A DNA stretch of 64,000 nt from JACCXM01 sp046328335 (GTDB lineage Bacteria; Chloroflexota; Chloroflexia; Thermomicrobiales; UBA6265): contig JAXLWU010000002.1 of assembly GCA_046328335.1 (NCBI GenBank), positions 186,001 through 250,000 of the forward strand, written 5' to 3'. Below, one piece after another: positions 53,597-62,659 of this stretch; positions within the stretch are counted from its first letter, which is position 1; each line of letters begins with the position of its first letter. Under the pieces are notes generated by a model. The model searched no databases. It worked only from the letters and a program-made list of their open reading frames with translations, and had not been told where the DNA came from. The translations under genes and the position numbers were made by a program.

Positions 53597-54034
53597 CTAG
53601 GCCAATCCCAGGTCTCCGAGGCGCTCCTCTGCGAAGCCGAGGTGGTGCCCCAATTCGTGCATGAGCGTGACCCGCACTTCACGCGCAACCGCCTGCGGCG
53701 AATCGCACGCGCGTTCCAGCGGGCCACGGAAGATGATGATCCGGTCTGGCGGGACGAGGTGATAATCCGAACCGCGCCGCGTCAGCGGCACCCCCTCGTA
53801 CAGGCCGAATAGTGTCTCTTCTGCGCCGTCCGCCTGCCCCACGGAATGGTCAGGATACCCCTCACCGAGGGCCAGTTGCGCGGCGGTCGGTTCATCCTCG
53901 ATCACGATCTCGACGTTGTCGAGCATCGCGATGATGTCGGGCGGGAGCGCATCGATCGCGCGGGTCACGACACGCGCGAACCGCTGCCGTCGCGCCTGCT
54001 CGACACGGTGTTGCACCCGGTCTCGCATCCGCAA
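53597..54034 (-). CDS. Minimal zincin-type metallopeptidase family protein (DUF1025-like)
   Basis: 145 residues. A C-terminal VTLMHELGHHLGFAEERL provides the HExxH zinc motif and a trailing glutamate. The middle has VEIVIEDEPTAAQL and DRIIIFRGPLERAC. These small zincin-like proteins lack a large peptidase core and may not cleave substrates. It lies 64 bases upstream of gyrB on the same strand and could share a transcript. The start is uncertain, as no strong ribosome site precedes ATG 54034. Confidence 0.85.
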   Translation of the reverse strand: MRMRDRVQHRVEQARRQRFARVVTRAIDALPPDIIAMLDNVEIVIEDEPTAAQLALGEGYPDHSVGQADGAEETLFGLYEGVPLTRRGSDYHLVPPDRIIIFRGPLERACDSPQAVAREVRVTLMHELGHHLGFAEERLGDLGLA

Positions 54035-54279
54035 ATTCTACCAGTTTTGGCGTGATCTCACCACTTTTGCCCTCACTGCGTTCCGCGTTGCCATGCGTCG
54101 TGGCAGAGCAACGTAGCAACTTCTTCCCACCCCGATCTGGCGTGGCGTGGTGCGCGGTCTTCGTCCGCCCGCAGTTTTTACCGATGCGCATGGCGTTATC
54201 ACGCCGGATGCTGGGGTCGGCTCGGAACACACCGGTTCGCGAATCACGACATGTGCCGGTTCGGCGAAAGGAAACATCG

Positions 54280-54507
54280 ATGTTGGCAACGGGGTCGTTC
54301 ATCGCCGTGGCTGAACTCCATCGGCGGCATCTGATCGAGGAAGCGGCGCGAGACCGGGCGCATACCGCCCCCGGGGCCGAAACGCCTCACCAGATCACAA
54401 CCTGGATCTGGGCACTGCCCATTGCGCTCGTGCTGACGATTGCGCTGCTCATCGCGGTCATGGGGAACGACCCTGCGACCGCCGTGAGCATCGGCGCCGG
54501 ACCGTAG
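54280..54507 (+). CDS. Small single-span membrane protein
   Basis: 75 residues from ATG 54280, with AAAGGA 7 bases upstream. An N-terminal cytoplasmic part (SFIAVAELHRRHLIEEAARDR) is followed by one span (IWALPIALVLTIALLIAVMG). The LHRxxxIEEAxRxR pattern recalls the 27413-27622 protein. The next gene starts 10 bases later. Function unknown. Confidence 0.65.
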   Translation: MLATGSFIAVAELHRRHLIEEAARDRAHTAPGAETPHQITTWIWALPIALVLTIALLIAVMGNDPATAVSIGAGP

Positions 54508-54517
54508 GAGTTGGCTG

Positions 54518-54715
54518 ATGGCCGCAAACGCAGTTCCGCGCCCCGACCGCGATCGTGGTCGGTGGAGATTGCGCTTCATCGCGGCAGTGATGGCGACGCT
54601 GATGTTCGTGTCGCTGCGTTGCGTTGCGGCGGAATCCTCGCCTGATGCCTGGTTCGCGGTGAGCGGGGTGATTGTTCTCGACATCTATCTGATGCTGTCG
54701 CCGCGCCGCCCGTAA
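54518..54715 (+). CDS. Small two-span membrane protein
   Basis: 65 residues from ATG 54518, with AGGAG 7 bases upstream. A basic N-terminus (PRPDRDRGRWRLRF) precedes two hydrophobic segments (IAAVMATLMFVSLRCV; AWFAVSGVIVLDIYLMLS). Paired with the previous small membrane gene; a hairpin follows immediately. Function unknown. Confidence 0.62.
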   Translation: MAANAVPRPDRDRGRWRLRFIAAVMATLMFVSLRCVAAESSPDAWFAVSGVIVLDIYLMLSPRRP

Positions 54716-54719
54716 GGAT

Positions 54720-54778
54720 GGAATCGCGTCGTTCCGGCCGCGAGCAGCAATGCTCGCGGCCAGAACGACGCGAGTTCC
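54720..54778. terminator. Large GC hairpin after small membrane protein pair
   Basis: Arms of about 26 bases with one mismatch and one bulge (arm core CGCGTCGTTC-GGCCGCGAGCA) around a GCAA loop, starting 5 bases after the stop. A likely terminator. Confidence 0.75.
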
Positions 54779-55110
54779 GTGCGGAGCCGTAAACGCGAGC
54801 GGCTGACCGTTTCGGATTTCTCCCTGCTTGGCTCGAACACGGAAGACGCTGGCGTTGCCCTATGCGCCGTCATCTGGGGGACAACGCCACCATCGCTCGC
54901 ATCCCCCACCGGGAGTTCTCCCAATGGTTTCGCCGCTCGCGAGATCGTTGCCGCGGATGCCGCGCACCGGCGACGCCTAGTGACTATCGGCTGGCGACCG
55001 ATGGTCCATATCGTGCATTCGCGCCTTCGCCTGGGAACCTCCCTCGGAACCAGCCGTTATGCAGGTAAGAGGGCCATTGTCGAGAGATGGTGATGCCAGG
55101 AGAGGTTGTC

Positions 55111-55626
55111 ATGAGCGAAGCGAACACGGAAACAGGAATGGGAACGGTACGGATGACGCCGGAAGCGGGGCCAGTCGATGCCGGGGCGCCGGCAGCGGCC
55201 CCAGGCGCGGGGCAGGTACAAACGACCCCGGAAGCGGCGCCGCTGGCGGATATCCAGCCGATCACCCCGCCAACCCTGCACGACCACATGAGGGGCCCGA
55301 TTCTGGGTCTCGATGACATTCCCCCAATGGCGCCTCCGCCAGCAGCCCCGGTACCTCCGCCGGTGGAACCCCCGGCGCCGCCCCGCACGCCGGATGACAT
55401 TCAGGAGGCCGCCGCGTCGAGCCGCGACGAGCGGGACAACCTGAGCAAGTGGCCGCCGCACACCGGCAAACCGGTGACGGACGTCAACTGGAAAGCAGTC
55501 GGCCGCTATGCCGCGCCGATTGCTGCGCAGGCCGAAGATCTGGCTATCAAGGGAATCGATCTTTCGGCACGCGGGTTGTCGTGGCTGGCCCGTTATCTCG
55601 AGGCGCGCCGGGATCGCCGCGACTAA
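55111..55626 (+). CDS. Proline-rich protein of unknown function
   Basis: 171 residues from ATG 55111, preceded by AGGAGAGG. The first two-thirds are low-complexity Pro/Ala/Glu (PPMAPPPAAPVPPPVEPPAP), probably disordered. The C-terminal 60 residues are helical and charged (IAAQAEDLAIKGIDLSARGL, WLARYLEARRDRRD). No signal peptide. Cytoplasmic scaffold or linker role is only a guess. Confidence 0.6.
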   Translation: MSEANTETGMGTVRMTPEAGPVDAGAPAAAPGAGQVQTTPEAAPLADIQPITPPTLHDHMRGPILGLDDIPPMAPPPAAPVPPPVEPPAPPRTPDDIQEAAASSRDERDNLSKWPPHTGKPVTDVNWKAVGRYAAPIAAQAEDLAIKGIDLSARGLSWLARYLEARRDRRD

Positions 55627-55659
55627 TGCGACGTGCAGACGCGGTGTCGTACAGGCGAG

Positions 55660-55775
55660 GTTCATGGTGTCATCCCGCCGGAGGAGGGACCTCGGCGTTG
55701 GCGGTGATCTCAAGCACCACCGAGGTTCCTCGCTGCCGTTCGATATGACACCGTTTTTGCACGCCGTCGTAGTCA
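55660..55775. repeat. Family A inverted-repeat element
   Basis: GGTGTCATCCCGCCGGAGGAGGGACCTCGG at the left and CCGAGGTTCCTCGCTGCCG...ATGACACC at the right, with the tail TTTTTGCACGCCGTCGTAG. The 541-base gap 55627-56167 holds no gene other than this and the rny promoter. Confidence 0.66.
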
Positions 55776-55959
55776 CCGGAACAGGCTGTGCTATTCGCGC
55801 GCCGTTACGAGATCGCGAAGCAAACCCGAAGCAACTGTTGGGAGTGCCGACGGCACCGGTTGCTCGCTTCGGCTACGAAGCGCTCGCCACATTGTTATAG
55901 CCTTCCATTGCGTGAATTCTCGATCGTGAGCCGTCCCGGCGAAGCGAGTTAACGCGTGT

Positions 55960-55989
55960 TTGACGCCCCCTCCTCAAGGACCGTATCAT
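55960..55989 (+). promoter_or_regulatory. Probable rny promoter
   Basis: TTGACG (55960-55965) and TATCAT (55984-55989) are spaced 18 bases. The 178-base leader to rny is long and could hold RNA control elements, but none was recognised. Confidence 0.6.
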
Positions 55990-56167
55990 GAACCAAGGGA
56001 GGTAAGCGCGGGCAGTCACGGTGGTCGTCGGACCAATGCCGTGCGCGCCTGAGTGCGACGTGGCTTGCCACTCTCACGAGTAATTTCAAACCCCAATCGC
56101 GGGGTCGGAATCAGAAATCGCCGCGCGGAACATCTGCGCGGCACAATCGCATGTGTCAGGGATGCCG

Positions 56168-57739
56168 ATGACCGCCCAATCGTTCATCGTCGGCGTCCTC
56201 GAGGCTCTTCTTGTCGTCGTTGCCACCTATTTCGCAACCCGGTGGTACCTGGAAGGTCGTGCCGATGCCCAGCTCCGCAAGATCCAGGCCGAAGCAGACC
56301 GCATCCTGGAGGAAGCGGAAACCAGACGACGTGATGCAGCACTCGAGGCGAAAGACGAGGCTATCCGCCTTCGCGCGGAGCTCGACCGCGAGCTAACCCA
56401 ACGGCGCAAAGAGGTCGAGCGGATCGAGCGCCGGATCGAACAAAAAGAAGAAGCCATCGACCAGAAGAGCAACGGTCTCGATCGGCGCGAGCAAGAATTG
56501 CGGCGCCTCGATCAGGAGACGCAGCGCTCACGAGAAACGTGGGAAACCGAGCGAGCCCGACAGCAGGCCGAACTCGATACCGCGCGCGACCGCCATCTCC
56601 AGGAGTTGGAGCGAGTCGCCGGGCTGACCGCCGAACAGGCGAAGCAGGAACTGGTCGACGAAGTCGAGGCCGAAGCCCGGGCCCAGGCGGCGCGTCGGTT
56701 GCACGAGATCGATCTCGAAATCCAGGAAGAAGCCGATCGGCGCTCGCGCCGGATTCTGGCCACCACCATCCAGCGCATTGCCTCCGATTATGTGGCGGAA
56801 TCGACCGTTTCGGTCATCCCACTGCCCTCGGACGACATGAAGGGCCGCATTATCGGCCGCGAAGGGCGCAACATCCGGGCGCTCGAACAGGCGACCGGGG
56901 TCGATCTCATCGTCGATGACACGCCGGAGGCGGTCACGATTTCCGCGTTCGATCCGGTGCGGCGCGAGGTGGCTCGCCGCGCCCTGGGCAAACTGCTGCA
57001 GGATGGCCGGATTCATCCGACCCGGATCGAAGAGGTCGTCACCAAGACGCGGCAGGAACTCGACCAGGTCATGCGGGAAGAGGGGGAGAAAGTCGCCTAC
57101 GAGGCGAACGTCCCCGGCCTCCATCCCGACCTGATCAAACTGCTCGGCCGGCTCAAGTTCCGCACCTCGTATGGGCAGAATGTGCTGGCGCACTCCCTCG
57201 AAACGTCGATGATCGCCGCCGCGCTCGCGGCCGAACTCGGGGCGGATGTCAGTGTGGCCAAGACCGCCGGTCTGCTGCATGACGTCGGCAAGGCGGTCGA
57301 CCACGAGGTGGAAGGACCGCACGCGCTGATCGGGGCCGATATCGCCAAGCGGCTGGGCCGCTCCTCGCGCATCGTGCACGCCATCGCCTCCCACCATGGC
57401 GAGGAAGAACCACAGACCGTCGAGGCCTTTATCGTGGCCACCGCGGATGCTATCTCCGGGGCGCGGCCGGGTGCGCGGCGGGAGATGGTCGAGACCTACA
57501 TCAAGCGTCTCGAAGCGCTGGAAGGGGTCGCCAACTCATTTGACGGCGTCGAAAAGAGCTTTGCCATTCAGGCCGGGCGCGAGGTGCGCATCCTCGTTCA
57601 GCCCGATTCGATCGACGATCTCGCGGCGGCACGGCTGGCCAAGGATGTCTCGCGCAAGATCGAGGAAAGTCTCGAATATCCCGGACAGATCAAGGTCACG
57701 GTGATTCGAGAAACGCGGGCCGTGGATTACGCGCGCTAG
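56168..57739 (+). CDS. rny: Ribonuclease Y
   Basis: 523 residues from ATG 56168; AGGG 7 bases upstream decides against ATG 56162. One N-terminal membrane span (FIVGVLEALLVVVATYFATRW) is followed by a long coiled coil (about 40-200), a KH domain (GRIIGREGRNIRALEQATG) and an HD domain with HSLETSMIAAALAAELG and LLHDVGKAVDHE. It is a membrane-bound endoribonuclease that starts mRNA decay. Length and domain order are standard. spoVS follows on the same strand, as in Bacillus, although ymdB is missing between them. Confidence 0.96.
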   Translation: MTAQSFIVGVLEALLVVVATYFATRWYLEGRADAQLRKIQAEADRILEEAETRRRDAALEAKDEAIRLRAELDRELTQRRKEVERIERRIEQKEEAIDQKSNGLDRREQELRRLDQETQRSRETWETERARQQAELDTARDRHLQELERVAGLTAEQAKQELVDEVEAEARAQAARRLHEIDLEIQEEADRRSRRILATTIQRIASDYVAESTVSVIPLPSDDMKGRIIGREGRNIRALEQATGVDLIVDDTPEAVTISAFDPVRREVARRALGKLLQDGRIHPTRIEEVVTKTRQELDQVMREEGEKVAYEANVPGLHPDLIKLLGRLKFRTSYGQNVLAHSLETSMIAAALAAELGADVSVAKTAGLLHDVGKAVDHEVEGPHALIGADIAKRLGRSSRIVHAIASHHGEEEPQTVEAFIVATADAISGARPGARREMVETYIKRLEALEGVANSFDGVEKSFAIQAGREVRILVQPDSIDDLAAARLAKDVSRKIEESLEYPGQIKVTVIRETRAVDYAR

Positions 57740-57870
57740 CGAGGGCGTGACGCGCGCCTGGAATGTGCGCCGCGGTCAGTAGACCGAAATTGCTGTCGTG
57801 GTGTTGCAGCGTATCGTTGCTATGTGCGCTAGACTGTGCCGCGCTCGTGAGCGGATTACGGGTATGATGA

Positions 57871-57885
57871 CTAGCACAGTGCTAG
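57871..57885. promoter_or_regulatory. Palindrome upstream of the SpoVS-domain gene
   Basis: CTAGCACAGTGCTAG is a perfect 7+7 palindrome with a one-base centre, about 165 bases before the gene start. Possible operator. Confidence 0.4.
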
Positions 57886-58050
57886 ATTCATCGTGCGCAA
57901 CGGTGCCCCGCATTGACTGTGCGGTGCGTTTCGCGCGGGCCGAAAGGTTCTATCGGCTTCGGAACGGTTCCGAAGTGGGAAACACATTCGGATTTGGCGC
58001 GGTTCGCCACGATTGACGGCGGCCGGTCGTTTCAGGTGTTCAGGGGGTTC

Positions 58051-58620
58051 GTGGACGTGGATCGCTTCTTCTCCAAACTCGACCTGCGTGATATCAAGAT
58101 CGATCCGTTCAAGACGAGTTACCCGCCCGATGCTGAAGAGGAAGACGTATCCAGTGAGCCAGTCATGATCGATCAGGCGCCGACCAGCGCTCGCCGTCCG
58201 CACACCCCGGCATGGGCGGCAGCGGCCGCGCCGCAGGTCAACGGGTATGTCGTTGATTCGGGTTACGCGAACGGCTACGACGAGGAAGAGGACGAGGACA
58301 ACATCGGCAACCTCGTCGATCCGCGGGCGGAAGCCGTGGCGCCGCAGGAGCGGCGCAATGGCGACGTGTTGAAGGTCTCGGCGCGCTCTCGTCCCAGCGC
58401 GGTTGCCGGCGCCATCGCCGGGGTTGTGCGCGAGAATGGGCGCGCCGAAGTCCAGGCCATTGGCGCTGGAGCCACCAATCAGGCGGTCAAAGCGGTTGCC
58501 ATCGCGCGGGACTATCTGCGCGAGACCGGAATCGAGGCCGTGTGCCTGCCGGCCTTCATCGACGTGACGATCGAGAACGAAGATCGCACCGCCATCCGCC
58601 TCGTCGTCGAGCCGCGGTAA
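58051..58620 (+). CDS. SpoVS-domain protein with N-terminal extension
   Basis: 189 residues from GTG 58051 (GTG 58057 is also possible; a GGGGG site lies just upstream). The C-terminal 86 residues are a complete SpoVS/Alba-like domain: VLKVSARSRPSAVAGAIAGV, AEVQAIGAGATNQAVKAVAI and CLPAFIDVTIENEDRTAIRL. The N-terminal 100 residues are an extension not found in short SpoVS proteins. It includes an acidic stretch (NGYDEEEDEDNIGN) and looks flexible. SpoVS is a nucleic-acid-binding protein. There is no sign of a sporulation programme in this window, so a role alongside RNase Y is more likely. Confidence 0.88.
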   Translation: MDVDRFFSKLDLRDIKIDPFKTSYPPDAEEEDVSSEPVMIDQAPTSARRPHTPAWAAAAAPQVNGYVVDSGYANGYDEEEDEDNIGNLVDPRAEAVAPQERRNGDVLKVSARSRPSAVAGAIAGVVRENGRAEVQAIGAGATNQAVKAVAIARDYLRETGIEAVCLPAFIDVTIENEDRTAIRLVVEPR

Positions 58621-58643
58621 CGGAGGCGAGCAGGCGAGGAGTC

Positions 58644-59561
58644 GTGAAGTCGAGCAGGGAACAGAGCGAATCCTCCAACTCGACCGCGCGACGCCTCGAT
58701 GCCACGACTACCGTCGATCTTCATACGCATAGCACCTGGTCTGACGGCCTCCTTTCACCAGCGGCGCTGGTGGAGGAGGCCGCGGCGCGTGGACTCCAAG
58801 TCCTCGCGCTGACCGATCACGACACTGTCGCTGGGATCGCCGAGGCAAAAGACGCCGGTGCGCGGCACGGCGTCGCGATTGTGCCTGGAGTCGAATTGAG
58901 CGTTTCCCTCGATGCGGGAGGCGAAGTCCACCTGCTCGGCTATTTTGTCGACAGTGACGACCCCGCGTTGCTGGCAGGGTTGGCCGGGTACGCCCAGGCG
59001 CGCGAGGAGCGCATGGAGCGGATGGTCGACCGGTTGCGGCGGATTGGCGCGGCGATCGCGGTGGAGCGGGTGCGCGAACTGGCGGGCCGAGGCACGATTG
59101 GCCGCCCTCACCTCGCCCGGGCGCTGATCGAGGCTGGCCACGCCGCTGATTTCAACGACGCGTTCGCTCGCTATATCGGCCGGGGCCGTCCCGGATTTGT
59201 GCCGCGTCCCCGCGTGGAACCGGATGATGCGATCGCGTTGGTCCGACGCGCCGGTGGCGTGCCGGTCCTCGCCCACCCCTTCAGCGCCGGTGGCGTCGAG
59301 GACGCGCTCGACCGGCTGGTGCCGGTGGGTCTGCTTGGCATGGAAGTCGACTACGGCGAGTACATTCCCGAAGAACGCGAGACGCTGCGGGCCATCGCCG
59401 CGAGGCGGGGACTGATCGCAACCGGTGGTAGCGACTACCACGGTCCAGACCGCCGCGAGCATCGGGAACTCGGCTCGGTGCCTGTCCCGTTGGCTGCTGT
59501 CGCGGCACTACGGGATGCGGCGGGCGCGGGAACGACCAGACCAGGACAAGACGGCGCATGA
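58644..59561 (+). CDS. PHP-domain phosphoesterase
   Basis: 305 residues from GTG 58644, which lies 24 bases after the SpoVS stop; the start is uncertain. The PHP metal sites are present: DLHTHSTWSDGLLSP, LALTDHDTVAG, GVELSVSLD and VLAHPFSAGG, ending with ATGGSDYHGPDR. This matches the YciV/RNase AM-like PHP family that acts on 3',5'-bisnucleotides or RNA 5' ends. Placement after rny and spoVS fits an RNA-processing role, though that is inferred. Confidence 0.9.
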   Translation: MKSSREQSESSNSTARRLDATTTVDLHTHSTWSDGLLSPAALVEEAAARGLQVLALTDHDTVAGIAEAKDAGARHGVAIVPGVELSVSLDAGGEVHLLGYFVDSDDPALLAGLAGYAQAREERMERMVDRLRRIGAAIAVERVRELAGRGTIGRPHLARALIEAGHAADFNDAFARYIGRGRPGFVPRPRVEPDDAIALVRRAGGVPVLAHPFSAGGVEDALDRLVPVGLLGMEVDYGEYIPEERETLRAIAARRGLIATGGSDYHGPDRREHRELGSVPVPLAAVAALRDAAGAGTTRPGQDGA

Positions 59562-59753
59562 TCCGGGCGTTCCATCGCGATGAACGAATAGGCGATCCCG
59601 CGGTTTGGACCAACGACGGCCCCAATCGCGATTGCAGGCGACGCAGGTGTCGCACCCTATATGATGCTGTCGTTAGAGGCGGCGCTCGTATCGCCCGCTC
59701 GAGTGATGACTGGAGTTACCTTTCCGCGGCTCGATCTCGCGGGCGTTGCAGTT

Positions 59754-60953
59754 ATGACAGCCGAGTCTGACCCCGCTCCGGCGCGTGTCGCCGCGGTGGT
59801 CGTGGCTGCCGGACGGGGCACGCGGTTCGGGGACACGGCCAAAGTGCTGACCCCGCTTGCCGGACGGCCGATGCTGGCCTGGTCGCTGCGGGCGCTGGAG
59901 CAGACGGTGGAGATCGGCGCGGTGGTGGTCGTGGCTGGCGAGCACACCCGGGAAGCCATCATCGCGTTGGTCGAAGCGGAGGGGCTGACCAAGGTGAGCG
60001 CTATCGTCACCGGTGGTGAGCGGCGACAGGATTCCGTTGCCGCGGGGCTGGCCGCCCTCCCGGATGACACCGGGATCGTCGTCATTCACGATGGGGCCCG
60101 TCCGCTGGCTGAGCCGGCCCTGTTCGCCGCCAGCATCGCCAGCGCCGCGATCCATGGCGCGGCGATCGCCGCGATGCCGGTGGCGGACACCGTGAAGCGG
60201 GTCGAGGCGGGGTTCACCCGTGGCACCGTCGATCGCGGCGGACTCTGGGCGGCGCAGACACCGCAGACATTCCGGCTGGACGCGCTGCGCTGGGCGATGA
60301 CCATGAGCGCCGGGGAGACGGTGACGGACGAAGCGCGGCTCTGCGAGAGCGTTGGCATTCCGGTCGCGGTCGTTCCGGCGTCGACGGCGAATCTCAAGGT
60401 GACGCACCCAGAGGACATCGCGGTGGCCGATGCCCTGCTTCGGGTCCGATCGGAGGCGCACGTGCCGCGGATACGCACCGGCATTGGCTACGACATCCAT
60501 CGCTTTGCTCCTGGCCGCAGGTTGGTCCTGGGGGGCGTCGAGATCGAGCACCACGTCGGGCTCGCCGGTCACTCCGATGCCGACGTGCTGCTCCATGCCA
60601 TCGCGGATGCCCTGCTTGGAGCGGCCGCCCTCGGCGATATCGGACAGCACTTTCCTCCCGCGGACGAGCGTTTCCGCGATGCCGACAGCCAGGATCTGTT
60701 GCGGGAGGCGCTCCGGCTGGTGCGTGAGGCGGGGTGGATGCCGGTCAACGTCGACGCGACGCTCATCGCCGAAGCGCCGCGGTTCGCTCCCCATGTCCCC
60801 CGCATGCGGGAGCGGATCGCCGCCTGCCTGGGCATTCCGCTTGACGCCGTTGGCGTCAAGGCGACGACGAACGAAGCACTGGGAGCGATTGGGCGGGGCG
60901 AGGGAATCGCGGCGCTGGCGACGGCGACGTTGACGTCGCGTGCCAACGGTTGA
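59754..60953 (+). CDS. ispDF: Bifunctional IspDF (MEP pathway isoprenoid synthesis)
   Basis: 399 residues from ATG 59754 (in-frame ATGs at 59661 and 59706 also exist). The IspD half has VVVAAGRGTRFGDTAKVL, VIHDGARPLAE, ADTVKRVE and AAQTPQTFRLDAL: it couples MEP and CTP to CDP-methylerythritol. The IspF half has GIGYDIHRFAPGRRLVLGG, GHSDADVLLHAIADALLG and KATTNEALGAIGRGEGI: it makes the cyclic diphosphate. Fusion is well known in several phyla. dtd follows 4 bases later. Confidence 0.95.
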   Translation: MTAESDPAPARVAAVVVAAGRGTRFGDTAKVLTPLAGRPMLAWSLRALEQTVEIGAVVVVAGEHTREAIIALVEAEGLTKVSAIVTGGERRQDSVAAGLAALPDDTGIVVIHDGARPLAEPALFAASIASAAIHGAAIAAMPVADTVKRVEAGFTRGTVDRGGLWAAQTPQTFRLDALRWAMTMSAGETVTDEARLCESVGIPVAVVPASTANLKVTHPEDIAVADALLRVRSEAHVPRIRTGIGYDIHRFAPGRRLVLGGVEIEHHVGLAGHSDADVLLHAIADALLGAAALGDIGQHFPPADERFRDADSQDLLREALRLVREAGWMPVNVDATLIAEAPRFAPHVPRMRERIAACLGIPLDAVGVKATTNEALGAIGRGEGIAALATATLTSRANG

Positions 60954-60957
60954 GGCG

Positions 60958-61434
60958 ATGCGAGTCCTCGTGCAGCGGGTCACTGAGGCGCACGTCACCG
61001 TTGGCGGCGCGACAACCGGAGCCATCGGCCCCGGCTTTCTGCTCCTGGTTGGCGTCACCACCGGCGATGGTGCGGCGGAGATCGAACTACTCGTCCGCAA
61101 AGTTGCGAACTTGCGCATCTTCGATGACGCTGGCGGAAATCTCAATCGATCCGCGCTCGATCTGCTAGCCGCTGGAGAACCGGTGGGAATGCTCGTGGTT
61201 TCCCAGTTCACCCTCTACGCGGATTGCCGCAAGGGACGGCGTCCCAGTTTCATCGACGCCGCGCCGCCAGGCATTGCCGCGCCGCTTGTCGACGCATTTG
61301 GGGACGGCTTGCGCGGACTCGGATTTCCCGTGGCCACGGGAGTTTTCGGCGCCGAAATGCAGGTCGCCCTCATCAACGACGGACCGGTGACGATCTGGCT
61401 CGATTCTCGCGAACTCACCGGGGGCGGCGCCTGA
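60958..61434 (+). CDS. dtd: D-aminoacyl-tRNA deacylase
   Basis: 158 residues from ATG 60958; GAGG within the ispDF stop region serves as ribosome site. It starts MRVLVQRVTEAHVTVGG, has the catalytic SQFTLYADCRKGRRPSF (SQFT motif) and a C-terminal NDGPVTIWLDSREL (family motif NxGPVT with a D). It removes D-amino acids mischarged on tRNA. Normal length. Confidence 0.95.
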   Translation: MRVLVQRVTEAHVTVGGATTGAIGPGFLLLVGVTTGDGAAEIELLVRKVANLRIFDDAGGNLNRSALDLLAAGEPVGMLVVSQFTLYADCRKGRRPSFIDAAPPGIAAPLVDAFGDGLRGLGFPVATGVFGAEMQVALINDGPVTIWLDSRELTGGGA

Positions 61435-61527
61435 ACGGGTCGATTTGCTCCCTGGCACGGCGCGAGTCCCCTCGCCTAGCGCCGGGATCATCCCGACGCG
61501 ATTGCCTCGCCCCTTCAGCGCGAGGCG

Positions 61528-61630
61528 AAAGACGTGTCATTCCCAGCCGCGGCGAGAAATCTCGTCAGTCGTGATCATTCGTACAATCACCGAGATCCCT
61601 CCTGCCGTCGGGACGACATTCTATTCCTCG
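61528..61630. repeat. Family A inverted-repeat element
   Basis: GACGTGTCATTCCCAGCCGCGGCGAGAAATCTCG on the left and ACCGAGATCCCTCC...CGGGACGACATTC on the right. It lies in the 472-base gap (61435-61906) before the L,D-transpeptidase gene, which holds no recognised gene. Confidence 0.64.
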
Positions 61631-61906
61631 GTTCTGCGACGGGTGCCATGCCCGACGCTGTTGGCATGCAGACGGCCCCGGTAGGAGAGGCTTCGTCACG
61701 TTGTCCAGCGTCGATGAATGCAACACGGGGTTTACGCCCGAGAAGTCCTTGATACCGATAAACTGACAACTACCCGAAGGTGCCGAACGAGGTATCCGTT
61801 CGGACTGACTGGTGAGCACGGCCACCGCTACGGTGTGTATTCGCAGCCACTGCCACGCGTGCGGGCGTCGGTGACCGGCTGCGCCGTGGAAGTGGGAGAG
61901 GGATCT

Positions 61907-62476
61907 GTGTTGTTGCCCCGCCGCTCGTTCGTTCGAGGGTCGCTTGGGTTGCTTGGCGCGTCGGTTCTCGGTCGTGGCACGGCGATCGCGCAGGACCAGA
62001 CCGGCCAGTCCGACGATATCCAGGCCGATGTTTATGCCGCCCCAGTTCAGCCCCTAACAGGTGGCTGGATGGAAGTCGGGCCCGGGCGATACCAGATCGG
62101 CGACAAGGAAGTCGTGGTCTCCCTCGACGCACAACGGTTGTGGGCCTACCAGGGGAACGATCCCATCCTCGCCACCTTTGTCAGCACCGGAACGGCGGAG
62201 ACACCGGAAGTCGCCACGCCGCTCGGCCAGTTCCACATCCTCGTCAAACTGCCGAAGGAGACGATGGAGGGGACGGTCAGCGGCCAGCAGTACCGCGTCG
62301 AGGACGTTCCCTACGTCATGTACTTCACGAACGAGGGGCACGCCCTCCACGGCACCTACTGGCACAACAACTTCGGGGTGCGCATGAGTCACGGCTGCGT
62401 CAACCTGCCGATGGACGTCGCGGAGTGGATGTACCAGTGGGCGCCGGAAGGGACCCCGGTCACCATCGTCCCGTAG
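61907..62476 (+). CDS. Exported L,D-transpeptidase (YkuD domain)
   Basis: 189 residues from GTG 61907, with GAGGG just upstream. A Tat-like leader LPRRSFVRGSLGLLGASVLG is followed by a YkuD domain: EVVVSLDAQRLWAYQGNDPI, TPLGQFHILVKLP and the active site HGTYWHNNFGVRMSHGCVNL (catalytic His and Cys in SHGCVNL). It cross-links peptidoglycan or attaches proteins to it outside the membrane. The LPRR start resembles a secretion motif used by several proteins here, though without the FDxLTR leader. Confidence 0.9.
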   Translation: MLLPRRSFVRGSLGLLGASVLGRGTAIAQDQTGQSDDIQADVYAAPVQPLTGGWMEVGPGRYQIGDKEVVVSLDAQRLWAYQGNDPILATFVSTGTAETPEVATPLGQFHILVKLPKETMEGTVSGQQYRVEDVPYVMYFTNEGHALHGTYWHNNFGVRMSHGCVNLPMDVAEWMYQWAPEGTPVTIVP

Positions 62477-62576
62477 CAAAAACCAGGCTCATCAACCGCG
62501 CGGACGCGCTGGCTACCGGCACGGTAGCTCGCCAGTTTTCCTCTACCATCGTTGAAAAACGAATCCTGTCACAATA

Positions 62577-62614
62577 GCGCCGGGCGCGATCTGGCTGTTG
62601 ATCGCGCCCGGCGC
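62577..62614. terminator. Bidirectional terminator hairpin
   Basis: GCGCCGGGCGCGATC / GATCGCGCCCGGCGC form a perfect 15-bp stem with an 8-base loop, between the L,D-transpeptidase and the convergent Cys-rich gene. Confidence 0.85.
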
Positions 62615-62659
62615 CCCTTCCCCCGACGTGGTGTTTTCGCTCCGGAGCGGTCCTTCCCG

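Noticed and set aside
59673..61211. 512-codon minus-strand frame over ispDF and dtd
   Set aside because: Shadow of two well-supported genes on the other strand.
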